From Chloroflexota bacterium (GTDB lineage: Bacteria; Chloroflexota; Limnocylindria; Limnocylindrales; CSP1-4): a DNA stretch of 64,000 nucleotides. Position 1 is the first letter of the stretch. The number at the start of each line of letters is the position of its first letter. The stretch is from contig CANJLL010000004.1 in NCBI GenBank assembly GCA_947475545.1, positions 62,001 to 126,000 on the forward strand. Reading direction: 5' to 3'. Below the pieces are notes generated by a model. The model was not told the origin of the DNA, ran no database searches, and worked only from the letters and a program-made list of their open reading frames with translations. Below, piece after piece: positions 36,354-46,695 of this stretch. Both the position numbers and the translations under genes were made by a program.

Positions 36354-37827
36354 GTGGCCATCCGGGACCTTTGTGATTGGATCGAACGGGTCGACGAGCT
36401 GGGCGAGCTGACACGCATCGCCGGGGCGGATCCCGACACGGACGTCGGCGGCCTGACGGACCTCTACCAGTGGGACATGGGCAATCCGGCCCTCTTGTTC
36501 GACGGCATGCCGGGCTACTGCCCGGGTCACCGGATTCTGTCGAACATCCTCCCGTCACTGCCGCGCCTGGCGCTCACGCTCAACCTCGATGCCGCGCACA
36601 GCAAGCGGGCCTTCGTGGACGCGTTGCGCAACCAGCTGGCAACCCTGCGGCCCATCCCCGCGACCGTCGTGGACGATGGTCCGGTCATGGCCAACCGCCA
36701 GTCCGGGGACGCCGTCGATCTCACCCAATTCCCGGCGCCGCGCTGGCATCCCCGGGACGGAGGGCAGTTCCTCGGGACCGGGGACATCGTCGTCATGCGT
36801 GCCCCGATGGCGGCTGGGTGAACGCCGGCACCTACAGGATGCAGGTCCAGGGCCCCCGGACGGTCACGGTCTACATCTCCGCGGGCAAGCAGGGGCAGTT
36901 GATCCAGGAGAAGTACTGGAAGCGAGGCGAGGCCTGTCCAGTGGTCGTCTGCGTCGGGATGGATCCGCTCCTCCTGCTGCAGGGCGGCTACGAGGTGGAG
37001 GCCGGCGTCAGCGAGTTCGACACCGCGGGCGGCATCCGGGGCGAGTCCGTGAAGGTCATCAACGGCCCGCTGACGGGCCTCCCCTCCCCGCGTCCGCAGA
37101 GCTGGTCCTCGAGGGCGAGATGCCCCCGGGCGAGACCCTCCCCGAAGGGCCGTTTGGCGAGTGGGCGGGCTATTACGCCAGCGGCGAGCGGCCGGCCCCT
37201 GTCATGCACGTGAAGAACGTCTTCTTCCGTGACGACCCGATCATCCTGGGCTGCCTGCCAGGCAAGCCGCCCAACGACAACACCTTCTTCCGCAGCCCCA
37301 CGCGCGGCGCGGTTCTCTGGAACGACCTGGAGCGATCCGGGATCCCCGGCATCACCGGCGCGTGGAGCCACGAGGCAGGCGGCGGGCGGCTGTTCAACGT
37401 GATCTCGATCCGCCAGCTGTATCCGGGACACGCCAAGCAGGTCGGCATGGCTGCCGCGAGCGCACGCGCCGGCGCCTACGCCAACCGGCGGGTGGTGGTC
37501 GTGGACGAGGACATCGACCCGACCGACAGCAACGAGGTCATCTGGGCGCTGTGCACCCGGACCGACGTGGTTCGCGACATCGACGTGATGCGCCGGGCGT
37601 GGAGCTCGATTCTTGATCCGATGGCCTACCAGGGCGACGGCCCTGGCTGGTTCAACGATCGGCTGATCATCGACGCCTGTCGCCCCTACGACCGGCGTGC
37701 CACCTTCCCCGCCGTGGCCCGGGTCACGGCCGAGGAAGCGGCGGACCTGCGGCACCGATGGCCCATCCTGTTTGGCCCCGACGGGAAGGCGCTGTCGGAG
37801 GCCCGGAGCGCCAACCGGGGGTCGTAG
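36354..37827 (+). pseudogene. UbiD-family decarboxylase, read in three frames
   Basis: The 1,474-base locus encodes a full-length (about 490-aa) UbiD-type, prenylated-FMN-dependent decarboxylase, but in three frames. Part 1 (36354-36810) ends GTGDIVVMRAP. Part 2 starts with PDGGWVNAGTY and runs to NGPLTGLP. Part 3 starts with ELVLEGEMPPG and ends at 37827, with PFGEWAGYYASGE and DPTDSNEVIWAL. Each change fits loss of one C, first in the run at 36802-36805 and then in the CCCCTCCCC stretch at 37081-37089. Everything else, including the catalytic region EGPFGEWAG, looks conserved, so base-calling error in homopolymers is a serious alternative to true decay. Substrates of the family are aromatic or unsaturated acids. 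Confidence 0.8.
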
Positions 37828-37902
37828 ATTGGCGCTGGTCAGGCTTGGAACTGTTCGGCAGCGAGGTTGGGGAGCCGGGTCCTGACACTGGCGCTCCCAG
37901 AT

Positions 37903-37991
37903 CTCATCGGTGACGAGGTCCGTGATGAGGATCCGGCGCGATCTGCGTCCTGGCACGCCGAGCCTCATCACTGGTGAGGTTCGTGATGAGG
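37903..37991. repeat. two 28-bp direct repeats with inner palindromes, upstream of a molybdenum hydroxylase gene
   Basis: Copies at 37903-37930 and 37964-37991 start CTCATC and end CGTGATGAGG, with matching centres. They are 61 bp apart, about six helical turns. The second forms a perfect 9-bp inverted repeat, CCTCATCAC (37963-37971) with GTGATGAGG (37983-37991); the first has a shorter one, CTCATC with GATGAG. Position and spacing suit a dimeric regulator that binds two sites on one DNA face about 200 bp before the coxSL-type gene. Confidence 0.6.
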
Positions 37992-38188
37992 TCCCGATCC
38001 CCAACCTCGCCGCCAAGCAGTGGCTTGGATGAAGGCCCAGCGCCGCCCGTGCCGATGGGTGATCGGCGACCGAGCCGGGCGGGCGCGGGCCGGTGGCGCC
38101 CGTCGCGGCGCAGGGTTTTCCGAGGGTTGGCCGCGTGCGGCTGGTAAGATCGCGCCCACGAAAGCGAGCCCGGCGCGGACCGGAAGGA

Positions 38189-41032
38189 ATGAGGACGACA
38201 GCCTTGGACGAACTGGTCGAGCGAACATTCACGCTCAACGGCAAGACCGTCACCAGCCACGTGGATGGGAAGCGGTCACTGCTCCGCCATCTCCGCGACG
38301 ACCGCCAGCTGGTCGGCACCAAGGATGGCTGCTCGAGCGGCGACTGCGGCTCGTGCGTGGTCCTGGTCGATGGCAAGCCGGTCGATTCATGCGTCTACCT
38401 GATGCGTCGCGCCGACGGCGTGAGCATCGAGACCATCGAAGGCCTCGCCACGCCGGAGGGCAAGCTCCACCCCATCCAGGCCGCGTTCCTGGAGACGGGC
38501 GGAACGCAGTGCGGCTTCTGCACCCCGGGCATGATCATGGCCAGCAAGGCGTTGCTGGAGAAGAACCCCAACCCTACCGAGGACGAGATCCGCGAGGGGC
38601 TCAAGGACAACATCTGCCGCTGCACCGGCTACATCCAGATATTCGAGGCGGTCCAGCAGGCGAGTGAGTGGCTCCAGAACCCGCGCGCGGCCGCGCGCTG
38701 GAAGCCCACCGTGGGCGCCCTCGGCACTTCCGCCACCCTGGTGGACGGCGCCAGGTCCGTCATGGGCGCACTCCCATACGCGGACGACCTGTACAAGCCC
38801 AACATGCTCTTCGGGGCCATCCACTGGGCGGCCTACCCCTACGCCAAGATCCTGAACATCGACGTCTCCGCCGCCAAGGCGGCTCCCGGCGTGTTCCGCG
38901 TCATCGGCGCCGACGACGTGCCCGGCCTCAACCGCCACGGCCGGACTGTGCCCGACCAACCGGTCTTCTGCTATGACTACGTCCGCTTCATGGGCGACCC
39001 CATCGTGTGCGTGCTGGCGGAGACCCGCGAGCAGGCGGAGGCGGCGGCCCTGCTGGTCAAGGTGGACTACGAGCCGCTCCAGGGGCTGTTCGATCCGCTC
39101 GACTCGCTCAAGCCGGACGCGCCCGTGCTGGTCGACTCGGCGCCGGGCAACGTGTGCAAGCACGTCACGCACAGCGTCGGCGACGTGGACGCGGCGTTCG
39201 CGACGGCGGCGCACATAGTGTCAGGCCACTTCTCCACGCAGCGCCAGGACCACGCCTACCTGGAGCCCCTGGCCTCCATGGCCGAGGTCCAGCCGGACGG
39301 CAGCGTCACGGTCTGGATGCCCACCCAGGCGCCGTTCGAGACCCGCGAGCAGCTGACCAAGATCCTCGACCTCCCGCGCGAAAAGGTCCGCGTCATCGCC
39401 ACGCCGCTGGGCGGCGGGTTCGGCGGCAAGCTGGAGGTCACCCTCGAGGGCGTCGTTGCCGTCGCCGCGATGGCCACCCGCCGGCCGGTCAAGGTGACCC
39501 TGTCCCGGGCCGAGAGCCTGACCACGGCCGTCAAGCGCCACCCGTTCGAGCTGGATTACAAGGTCGCGACGGACGAGAAGGGCATGATCCTGGCGGTCGA
39601 CGCCAGGATGTACTGCGACGGCGGCCCGTACACGGGCAACAGCCCGCGGGTCATCGATCAGGCCATGATCTTCGCCTGCGGCCCCTACCGGGTCCCCAAC
39701 GTCCGCCTGGATGGCAAGGCCGTCCACACCAACAACTTCCTGGGCGGCGCGTTCCGCGGCTACGGAATCAACCAGTCGCTGGTTGCCATGGAGTCGATGC
39801 TCGACGAGCTGTGCGTGAAGCTGGGGATGGACCCGTTCGAGGTCCGCCGCCAGAACATGTACGTCCTGGGCGACAGCACGCTCACCGGGCAGTACCTGGG
39901 CTCGTCGGTCGGCGCCGTCCTGACCCTCGACGCCTGTCGCCGGGCGTTCGACGAGGAGTGGCCCACCTACAAGGCCATGGAGCGGCCGGGCTACCGGATC
40001 GGCTACGGCATGGCCGGCGCCATGAAGAACGTCGGCGCGGGCAAGGGCAAGATCGACGACTCCGGCGCCACGTTCAAGCTCAAGGAGGACGGCCGCGTCG
40101 AGCTGCGCGTCTCCGTCGTGGACATGGGCCAGGCCATCCGGACCACCATGGTCCAGATCGCATCCCAGGCCACGGGCATCTCCTTCGACCAGTTCGACGT
40201 GATCAGCCAGGACACAGGGCTCACCCACCCGCACCGATCCGCCTCGGGGCAGCGCCAGACACTGGTCTCGGGGAACGCCACGATGCTCGCCGGGAAGAAG
40301 TTCCGGGACCTCCTGTTCGAGTTGGTCGGCAAGTGGTCCGGCAAGGCACCCGAGGAGATGGCGATCATCAAGAACGAGGTCCGCACGCAGTGGACCCAAT
40401 ACGTGGTCGAGGAGACGCTCTGCACGCTCCCCCAGATCTGGGGGCGGGCGGCCGACGAGGGCATCGATGTGGAGGCGGAAGCGGTCTACGTCGCGCCGCA
40501 GACATGGCCGATGTCCGACAAAGAAGCGCTCCGGACCATCCCCAAGGAGCGGTACCGCAACTACCCCACGTACAACTACGCCACCCACGTGGCGATCGTG
40601 GGCGTGGATGAGGCCACCGGGCATGTTGACCTGCTCCGGATGATCGCGGCCCACGACTGCGGGGTGCCCATCAACCCGCAGCAGATCCGCGGTCAGATCG
40701 TGGGCTCGGTGTCCATGGGCCAGGGCTACGCGCTGTCGGAGAACTTCCCGTCAGTTGAAGGACGCTCGCCATGGCGGCGCATCGACTATCGCCGGCTGGG
40801 GGTGCCCACGTCGGAAAACGCGGCGAGCGTCCGCGTCGAGGTGGTCGAGGACCCGTTCGACGAGGGGCCGTACGGCGCCAAGGGGATCTCGGAGACGGGC
40901 TGCGTGCCGTCCACGCCGGCAATCCTCAACGCGATCTACCAGGCCACGGGCGTGCGAATCCGGTCGATCCCGGTGGATCCGAACATCCTCAAGGACGCCA
41001 TGGCGGCCGGCACGCCGGCTCCGGTGGGCTGA
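38189..41032 (+). CDS. molybdenum hydroxylase, fused 2Fe-2S and molybdopterin subunits (CoxS-CoxL type)
   Basis: This is a protein of about 947 aa. Residues about 10-160 are a ferredoxin-like [2Fe-2S] module with CSSGDCGSC and CGFCTPG...CRCTGY. The rest is the xanthine-oxidase-type molybdopterin subunit: [45 protein letters not shown] and the catalytic glutamate in [10 protein letters not shown] (codon 40892-40894). The fusion drops the separate CoxS and has no FAD domain, so electrons must leave by a partner. The ATG at 38189 overlaps a purine-rich ribosome site; TTG at 38204 is an alternative start. The substrate is unknown; family members hydroxylate purines, nicotinate, aldehydes or CO. 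It is followed by a hairpin. Confidence 0.9.
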   Translation: MRTTALDELVERTFTLNGKTVTSHVDGKRSLLRHLRDDRQLVGTKDGCSSGDCGSCVVLVDGKPVDSCVYLMRRADGVSIETIEGLATPEGKLHPIQAAFLETGGTQCGFCTPGMIMASKALLEKNPNPTEDEIREGLKDNICRCTGYIQIFEAVQQASEWLQNPRAAARWKPTVGALGTSATLVDGARSVMGALPYADDLYKPNMLFGAIHWAAYPYAKILNIDVSAAKAAPGVFRVIGADDVPGLNRHGRTVPDQPVFCYDYVRFMGDPIVCVLAETREQAEAAALLVKVDYEPLQGLFDPLDSLKPDAPVLVDSAPGNVCKHVTHSVGDVDAAFATAAHIVSGHFSTQRQDHAYLEPLASMAEVQPDGSVTVWMPTQAPFETREQLTKILDLPREKVRVIATPLGGGFGGKLEVTLEGVVAVAAMATRRPVKVTLSRAESLTTAVKRHPFELDYKVATDEKGMILAVDARMYCDGGPYTGNSPRVIDQAMIFACGPYRVPNVRLDGKAVHTNNFLGGAFRGYGINQSLVAMESMLDELCVKLGMDPFEVRRQNMYVLGDSTLTGQYLGSSVGAVLTLDACRRAFDEEWPTYKAMERPGYRIGYGMAGAMKNVGAGKGKIDDSGATFKLKEDGRVELRVSVVDMGQAIRTTMVQIASQATGISFDQFDVISQDTGLTHPHRSASGQRQTLVSGNATMLAGKKFRDLLFELVGKWSGKAPEEMAIIKNEVRTQWTQYVVEETLCTLPQIWGRAADEGIDVEAEAVYVAPQTWPMSDKEALRTIPKERYRNYPTYNYATHVAIVGVDEATGHVDLLRMIAAHDCGVPINPQQIRGQIVGSVSMGQGYALSENFPSVEGRSPWRRIDYRRLGVPTSENAASVRVEVVEDPFDEGPYGAKGISETGCVPSTPAILNAIYQATGVRIRSIPVDPNILKDAMAAGTPAPVG

Positions 41033-41070
41033 TTGCCTGGAGCCGCCGTGGCTCCGATGTCCCTGCACAG

Positions 41071-41100
41071 GAAGCGGCCGGCGGCGACGCCGGCCGCTTC
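41071..41100. terminator. 13-bp GC-rich hairpin after the fused hydroxylase gene
   Basis: GAAGCGGCCGGCG (41071-41083) and CGCCGGCCGCTTC (41088-41100) pair perfectly around GCGA. It stands 38 bases past the stop. There is no T-tract, so it may slow polymerase or protect the 3' end rather than act as a classic terminator. Confidence 0.6.
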
Positions 41101-41616
41101 GATTCGGGGATACGGCGGCTGGGCGCGGCGCCGCGTGGTGGGACGCGGAGCGCTGGCGTGGCGAAGGCGCCGGCGGGGCGCGCGGAGCGCTGGTGGGCGC
41201 GGAGCGCTGGTGCGGGGCGCTGACGGGGCGCCAGACAGCCCACACCTTGGGGTTCTCGTGGGATTCCCACCCCGATGGCGTTGGACGATGCCTCCGCGAC
41301 CGGACCACGCCACGGGTCGGCTCGTGACCGATGAGATAGCCCGCCACGACTACCCGGACCCTCTCGACGGCCTCACCAGGCCCCCCGGGGCCAGCGGGCC
41401 TCGCCCAACTCCATTCCCCTGGGACTCTGGGGGTGATTGGACAGGCCAGTCGCGCGAGTGACCTCCATTGCGCGCACACGCCGGACGTTCACCAGGAATT
41501 CGAGCCCCAGATGGCCGGAGCCCACCCGTCATTCCGGGGTCAATCTGGGATAGTGCTCACGCCGTAGACATACCGGAAGTCCGGTCGCGGCGCGGCCAGT
41601 CGCCAGGGGGAGAAGC
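41101..41616. other. intergenic region with three short repeats
   Basis: No gene is supported. GCGGAGCGCTGG occurs at 41145-41156, 41182-41193 and 41199-41210, with 37- and 17-bp periods. The rest is plain GC-rich sequence until the operator-like palindrome near 41580. Confidence 0.45.
41572..41585. promoter_or_regulatory. 14-bp palindrome upstream of the methyltransferase gene
   Basis: ACCGGA-AG-TCCGGT ends 31 bases before the ATG at 41617, where an operator overlapping the promoter or transcript start would lie. No matching regulator is next to it. Confidence 0.4.
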
Positions 41617-42672
41617 ATGTCGGACCTGCCGCAGGTTATCGCCGATCTGGCCCGCTGGTACGCGCTCATGGGGCTGGGGCTGGGTGAGCGCACCGGGCTC
41701 ACCGATGCACTCCTCTCGGGGATTGGCACCGCCCAGGAACTAGCGCGGCGGGCGGGGGTGGATGGGGACAACGCCCGGCTCTGGGCGGATCTGATGGTGG
41801 TCTCGGGCTACGCAACCGTGGCCGAGGGGACCGGCGGCGACTCGGGCTCCCCCGCCCAATTCGAGGCCAATGAGTCGACACTGGGCATCCTCCGTCGAAC
41901 GCTGCCCTTCGATCTGCGCTCCGCGCTGGAGATCGCCGTGCCGATTGCCGGGCTGATGCCCAGGATCGAGCGTGCCATCCGCGATGGCGGCGGCATAGCC
42001 TCGGACGAGTTGCAGGCCGCCCTGGGTCCCATCCCGGAGCGCGTCAACGTGCCCACGTACGACAAGTACCTCCTGGACGACTGGATTCCGGCTCACCCGG
42101 AGCTGGAGGCCGCGCTCCGGGCGGGCGCCGACGTCGTGGAGATTGGCCCGGGTGGCGGAGGAGCGCTGCGCCTCCTGGCCGCCGCGTTCCCAGCATCACG
42201 CTTCCTGGGCTGCGACCTCGACCCGCTGCAGGTCGCGCGGGCGAACGCCGCCGCGCAGGCCGCCAGCCTGGTCAACCTCCGGTTCGAAGCCCGCGACGCC
42301 GCGCTCCTGCCCGACGCCAGTGCGGACATCGTGGCCATCTTCGATGCCTTCCACCACTTCACGGACCCGGACGGCGTGCTGGCCGGCCTTCGGCGTGCAC
42401 TCCGCCCCGGAGGCTGCCTGCTCATGGCGGAGCCGGCGCTGACCGGCGACCCCGCGATGGATGCCGCGGACACGTTCGCCACGATCACCTACGGCGCCAG
42501 CCTGTTCTACTGCTTCCAGGAGAGCAAGACACCGGGGCGGCCGGGGATGGGGTCAACCTGGGGTGGCGGCCACTTGCTGGGCTTCCTGGAGGACGGCGGG
42601 TTCCGGATTGTCCGGGCGTATGTCTCCGACGGCGGGTATGACGTGGTGCAGGCGGTCCCGACCGGCGACTGA
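41617..42672 (+). CDS. class I SAM-dependent methyltransferase
   Basis: This is a 351-aa protein. The N-terminal 100 residues are a winged-helix-like dimerisation region (RYWYALMGLGLGERTGLTDA-type helices, with GTAQELARRAGVDGDNARLW). The Rossmann core starts VVEIGPGGGGALRLLA (motif I), then FLGCDLDPLQVARAN, EARDAALLPDASADIV, FDAFHHFTDPDGVLAGL and LRPGGCLLMAEPALTG. This layout is shared with O- or C-methyltransferases and Rv2258c-like proteins that act on small molecules. The acceptor is unknown. It stands alone between the two hydroxylase loci. Confidence 0.88.
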   Translation: MSDLPQVIADLARWYALMGLGLGERTGLTDALLSGIGTAQELARRAGVDGDNARLWADLMVVSGYATVAEGTGGDSGSPAQFEANESTLGILRRTLPFDLRSALEIAVPIAGLMPRIERAIRDGGGIASDELQAALGPIPERVNVPTYDKYLLDDWIPAHPELEAALRAGADVVEIGPGGGGALRLLAAAFPASRFLGCDLDPLQVARANAAAQAASLVNLRFEARDAALLPDASADIVAIFDAFHHFTDPDGVLAGLRRALRPGGCLLMAEPALTGDPAMDAADTFATITYGASLFYCFQESKTPGRPGMGSTWGGGHLLGFLEDGGFRIVRAYVSDGGYDVVQAVPTGD

Positions 42673-42768
42673 CGACCGGCGGGCGCGATGCCGCGACGAA
42701 CGGCCGACGGCGCGGACGACCAACGGCCGACGGCGCTGGCGAGACCGCACCGCGGTCCCGCCCCTCCC

Positions 42769-45075
42769 CTACTTCGCCGCGTCGCGCTCCCTGATCGCCA
42801 GCCACACCCGCTCGGGCGTGAACGGCGCCTCGCGGAGCCGGATGCCGGCGGCGCGCCGGACCGCGTTCGCAATCGCCGCGGCCACAGGGTTTAGCGAGCC
42901 TTCGCCGCCGCCCTTTGCCCCGTAGATCCCGACCCCGTCGCCGCGCTCCGCGATGATGCCGATGTACTCGGGCATGTCGCTGGCCCGCGGGACCCGGTAC
43001 TCCACGATGTTGCCGTTGAGGAGCGTGCCCTCGTCGGTGTAGATCAGCTCCTCGGTCAGCGCCATGCCGAAGCCCATGATCGCCGCGCCCAGGTCCTGCG
43101 ACTCCACCAGCTGCGGATTGATGGCGCAGCCGACGTCGCCGACCGTGACCAGCTTGTCGACCCGGATCTGGCCCGTCTCCTCGTCGACGTGGACTTCCAC
43201 GCCCACGCAGCCGACCTCCCAGAAGGGCGGCATCTGCTTGGTGGCGCCGACCTTGCGTACCCGACCACGGCCGACGACCTCGCCGAAGTCGCCCGCGAAG
43301 TACGCGCCGACGATCTCGCCCCAGCCGCGGTGCACGCCGCCGACCACCAAGCCGCCGCGCGCCTCCTCGATCGATTCGGCGCTCCAGACCTCGCCGGCCC
43401 ATTCACGCAGCTGCGCGCGGGCGTCGCGCGCAGCGTCCTGGAGCGCGAGGCCAACGATGGTCGTGGACCGGCTGGCGCCGGTCGACCGGTCATAGGCCAC
43501 GGCTGCCGTGTCGCTCTGGAGGAGGCTGACGTTCTCGAGCGGGATCCCCAGCTCGGCGGCGACGATCTGCGCCATCACGGTCGCCGACCCCTGCCCGATC
43601 TCGCTGGTCCCGATGGTTGCCGTGGCCGAGCCATCCACATGGATGCGGATCAGCGCCGTGCTGACCGGCTCGGAGCCGGCGTCGGACGCGGAGATAGCAA
43701 TGCCGCGGGCGTGCGACGGCTGGGGCGTGGATGCCCAGTCGAGCGCCTCGGCGACCAGCGAGAGGTCCGCCTGCAGGTCGGCGTCCAGGCCGCGGACCTT
43801 GGGCCACGGCGCCTCACCCGGGGCGACTACGTTGCGTCGCCGGATCTCGATCGGGTCGATCCCCAGCCGCTCGGCCGCCTCGTCGATCTGCGATTCCCCG
43901 GGCAGGACGCCCTGCGGCGCCCCGAACCCACGGAACGACGACGCGGGGGCGGTGTTGGTGTAGATGGCCCGGCAGGTGATGTCGAGTGCGGGGATCCGGT
44001 ACGGGCCGGAGATCCGGTTGGCCGACTTGCGCGCGACCAGGGGCGAGTTCTCGGCGTACGCCCCGGTGTTGAGCAGGATCTCGGCCTGCCGGCCACGGAT
44101 CCGCCCATCGGCCTCGAAGGCGGTCTTGATCCGGACCCGGGCGCCGTCGCCGCGGGTGGTCAGGATGCTCTCGTCGATGCTGAGGACCAACTTGACCGGC
44201 CGGCCAGCGACCAGGGCGAGCGCCGCGGTCAGCGGCTCGATCTTGGTGTAGCTCTTGCTCCCGTACCCGCCGCCCACGTACGGCGCGATGACGCGCATGT
44301 TGGCCAGCGCCAGGTTGAAGACGTGGCTGACGTCGTCGCGCACCATGAAGGGGTGCTGGCACGACGTCCAGACCGTCAGGCCGCCGTGCCGCCACTCGGC
44401 CATCGAGTTGTAGGGCTCCATGGCATAGGCGTACGAGTTGGGATAGCGGTACTCGCCCTCCAGCACCAGGTGGGCGCCGGCGAATGCTGCGTCGATGTCG
44501 CCGAACTTCTGGACGGCCGTCGAGCAGACGTTGGGATGATCGCGCTGGATGTCCTCGTCGAAGCCCCGGTGGAAGCCCTGCTTCGCCTCTTTCTCGTGGA
44601 TGACCGGGGCGCCGGAGCCCAGGGCTCCCTCCACGTCCACCACCACCGTGAGCGGCTCGTAGTCCACGAGGATCGCCTGGGCGGCCTCGTACGCGGTCAG
44701 CTCATCCTCGGCGACGACACCGGCCACGGCCTCGCCTGAGTAGCGCACGACGCCGTCGGCCAGGATGGGGTGGTCCGTCAGGGCGTGGCCGTAATACAGG
44801 TTGATGTCGCCGCGGGCCTTGAGGTCCTCGGCCGTGACGACCGCGATGACGCCCGGCAGCGCCTTTGCGGCGCTGGTGTCGATCGAGCGAATCCGGGCGT
44901 GCGGGTACGGGCTCCGGAGGACCTTGGCCCAGGCCATGCCCGGGACGGCCATGTCGGTCGCGTACCGGGCGGCGCCCGTGACCTTGGCCACGCCGTCGCG
45001 GCGCGGGACGGACTCGCCGATGGGCGAGGGCGGAGTGGGGCGGGTGGTCACGCGCCACGGCTCGACGCGCGTCAT
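42769..45075 (-). CDS. molybdenum hydroxylase large subunit (CoxL/XdhB-type)
   Basis: This is a 768-aa molybdopterin subunit. The ATG at 45075 overlaps the upstream stop as ATGA. GESVPRRDGVAKVTGAARYA, APYVGGGYGSKSYTKIEPL, ASSFRGFGAPQG and the catalytic glutamate in YGAKGGGEGSLNP (codon on minus strand 42903-42901) are intact. The CO-dehydrogenase-specific AYRCSFR loop is absent, so CO is unlikely to be the substrate. It forms a three-subunit enzyme with the 2Fe-2S and FAD subunits encoded upstream. The substrate is unknown. Confidence 0.93.
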   Translation of the reverse strand: MTRVEPWRVTTRPTPPSPIGESVPRRDGVAKVTGAARYATDMAVPGMAWAKVLRSPYPHARIRSIDTSAAKALPGVIAVVTAEDLKARGDINLYYGHALTDHPILADGVVRYSGEAVAGVVAEDELTAYEAAQAILVDYEPLTVVVDVEGALGSGAPVIHEKEAKQGFHRGFDEDIQRDHPNVCSTAVQKFGDIDAAFAGAHLVLEGEYRYPNSYAYAMEPYNSMAEWRHGGLTVWTSCQHPFMVRDDVSHVFNLALANMRVIAPYVGGGYGSKSYTKIEPLTAALALVAGRPVKLVLSIDESILTTRGDGARVRIKTAFEADGRIRGRQAEILLNTGAYAENSPLVARKSANRISGPYRIPALDITCRAIYTNTAPASSFRGFGAPQGVLPGESQIDEAAERLGIDPIEIRRRNVVAPGEAPWPKVRGLDADLQADLSLVAEALDWASTPQPSHARGIAISASDAGSEPVSTALIRIHVDGSATATIGTSEIGQGSATVMAQIVAAELGIPLENVSLLQSDTAAVAYDRSTGASRSTTIVGLALQDAARDARAQLREWAGEVWSAESIEEARGGLVVGGVHRGWGEIVGAYFAGDFGEVVGRGRVRKVGATKQMPPFWEVGCVGVEVHVDEETGQIRVDKLVTVGDVGCAINPQLVESQDLGAAIMGFGMALTEELIYTDEGTLLNGNIVEYRVPRASDMPEYIGIIAERGDGVGIYGAKGGGEGSLNPVAAAIANAVRRAAGIRLREAPFTPERVWLAIRERDAAK

Positions 45076-45551
45076 CGCTGGGCTCCCGCTTCGGCGGCCT
45101 GCAGGACCGCGTCGATGATCGGCAGGTAGCCGGTGCACCGGCAGATGTTGCCGTCGATGCCGGCGATCACCTCCGCGCGGGAGGGCCTGGGGTTCTCGGC
45201 AAGGAGCGCGGTCGCGGACATCAGCATGCCCGGGGTGCAGTAGCCGCATTGGAACGCGGCGTGGTCGATGAAGGCCTGCTGCAGCGGGTTCAGGACGCCG
45301 TCTGTGGCCAGACCCTCGACGGTCGCGACCTCGCGGCCGTCGGCGTCCACCGCCAGGTAGGTGCAGCCCGATACGGCGAGGCCGTCGACCAGTACGGTGC
45401 ACGCGCCGCAGACCTGCATGTCGCAGCTGATCTTGGCGCCGGTGAGGCCCAGCTCAAGGCGGAGCAGATCCGCGATGGTGACGTTGGCCTGGACGGCCAG
45501 CTCGTGGGCCAGGCCGTTGACGGAAAGCGTGATGTCGATGGTCTCAGGCAC
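45072..45551 (-). CDS. molybdenum hydroxylase small 2Fe-2S subunit (CoxS-type)
   Basis: This is a 159-aa protein. The GTG at 45551 begins VPETIDITLSVNG; sequence upstream is not protein-like. Plant-ferredoxin-type cysteines CDMQVCGAC-TVLVDG and the helical-domain set CGYCTPGM and CRCTGYLPI ligate the two clusters that pass electrons from the Mo centre to FAD. It overlaps the FAD-subunit gene by 8 bp and the large-subunit gene by 4 bp. Confidence 0.95.
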   Translation of the reverse strand: MPETIDITLSVNGLAHELAVQANVTIADLLRLELGLTGAKISCDMQVCGACTVLVDGLAVSGCTYLAVDADGREVATVEGLATDGVLNPLQQAFIDHAAFQCGYCTPGMLMSATALLAENPRPSRAEVIAGIDGNICRCTGYLPIIDAVLQAAEAGAQR

Positions 45552-46428
45552 GGGCGGCTGCCTCCGAGAGCGCGGCGATGGCGGCCCGACCGAGCACCAC
45601 GCCGGCCAGGTGTCGCTTGAAGTCGGGCGAGCCATCGAGGTCGCCGATGGCGTCGAGGTGGCCCAGCCGGGCCCTGGCCTGCGCGAGGGCCTCGCCGAAC
45701 GTGCCCGCGGCCGCGTCGGCCTGGGCGCCGACGAAGGCGGCGGCGACGTCCGGGACGAGGACGGGGATGTCGGTCAGGGAGCCCACGCTGACGTAGGCCT
45801 CGGCGATGGCGCCGCCCTGGACGCGGAGACGGATCGCGACGGAGACGGCAGGCCGTTCGCGGAACTTGGCCTTCTCGTAGGCGCGACCCTCGCCGGAGCG
45901 GGCGGGCGGGATGATGACGGCGGTCAGGAGTTCGTCGGCCTCGCGGGCGGTCTCCAGCGGGCCAGTGATGAACTGATCGATGGCGACGTCGCGGGTGCCG
46001 CCGCGGCCCTGGAGCCGGACGCGGGCGTCGCACGCCAGGAGGAACGTGGCCGGGTCGCTGTGCGGCTCGGCAAAGCACAGGTTGCCGCCCAGGGTCCCCT
46101 GGTTGCGGACCCGGATGTTGGCGACGTGCGCCTCCAGGGCCACCAGGCCGGGGAGCTCGCGGGCAACGTCCTGGCTCACCTCGATCTCCCGATGGGTGAC
46201 GGAGCCGCCGATCACCAAGGCCCCGTCCCCGGCCGCAAGCGAGATGCCACGAAGCTCGGGGATGCGCTTGAGGTCAATCATGGTGCCAAAGCGGGCGAGG
46301 CCCATCTTCATCACCTGGAGGATCTCCGTGCCGCCGGCGTACCAGCTGGCGTCGCCATCCGTGGCGTCCCAGGCGTCGAACGCCTCGGCCAGGCTGGCGG
46401 GCCGCGCGAGGGCGAAGCGCGGGATCAT
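45544..46428 (-). CDS. molybdenum hydroxylase FAD-binding subunit (CoxM-type)
   Basis: This is a 294-aa protein. Residues 1-175 have the two FAD-contact motifs ASWYAGGTEILQVMK and VRNQGTLGGNLCFAEP of the PCMH/CO-dehydrogenase flavoprotein family. A C-terminal CoxM_C domain follows (AYEKAKFRERPAVSVAIRLR, then SPDFKRHLAGVVLGRAAI). It takes electrons from the 2Fe-2S subunit. First gene of the CoxM-CoxS-CoxL set on the minus strand; it lies 308 bp downstream of the MFS gene end. Confidence 0.94.
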   Translation of the reverse strand: MIPRFALARPASLAEAFDAWDATDGDASWYAGGTEILQVMKMGLARFGTMIDLKRIPELRGISLAAGDGALVIGGSVTHREIEVSQDVARELPGLVALEAHVANIRVRNQGTLGGNLCFAEPHSDPATFLLACDARVRLQGRGGTRDVAIDQFITGPLETAREADELLTAVIIPPARSGEGRAYEKAKFRERPAVSVAIRLRVQGGAIAEAYVSVGSLTDIPVLVPDVAAAFVGAQADAAAGTFGEALAQARARLGHLDAIGDLDGSPDFKRHLAGVVLGRAAIAALSEAAARA

Positions 46429-46695
46429 GGCCGGGGCCCGCGGCGGGTGGTCGCGACGGGGGTTGCTGTGCTCACGAGGCTCCTCGTCGGCATGGCTTGG
46501 GTGGCGCTTGATGGTGTTGAACGGGTCCGCGAGGAATCTGGCCGGCGATGCCTGGCCGGCGATCGACCGGGCGCGCGACGGTGCGTTTCGACGTTCGCGG
46601 ATTGTCCCACACCGGCCGGGCCCGGGACCCGCCGCGACACAGGGCGGGACCCACCGCGGCGGCCCGGCGGCCGTCCCCGCAGTCGCCCGGAACGA

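Noticed and set aside
37903-37991. Start of a CRISPR array
   Set aside because: Only two imperfect 28-bp units with one 33-bp gap, no further units and no cas genes; operator sites fit better.
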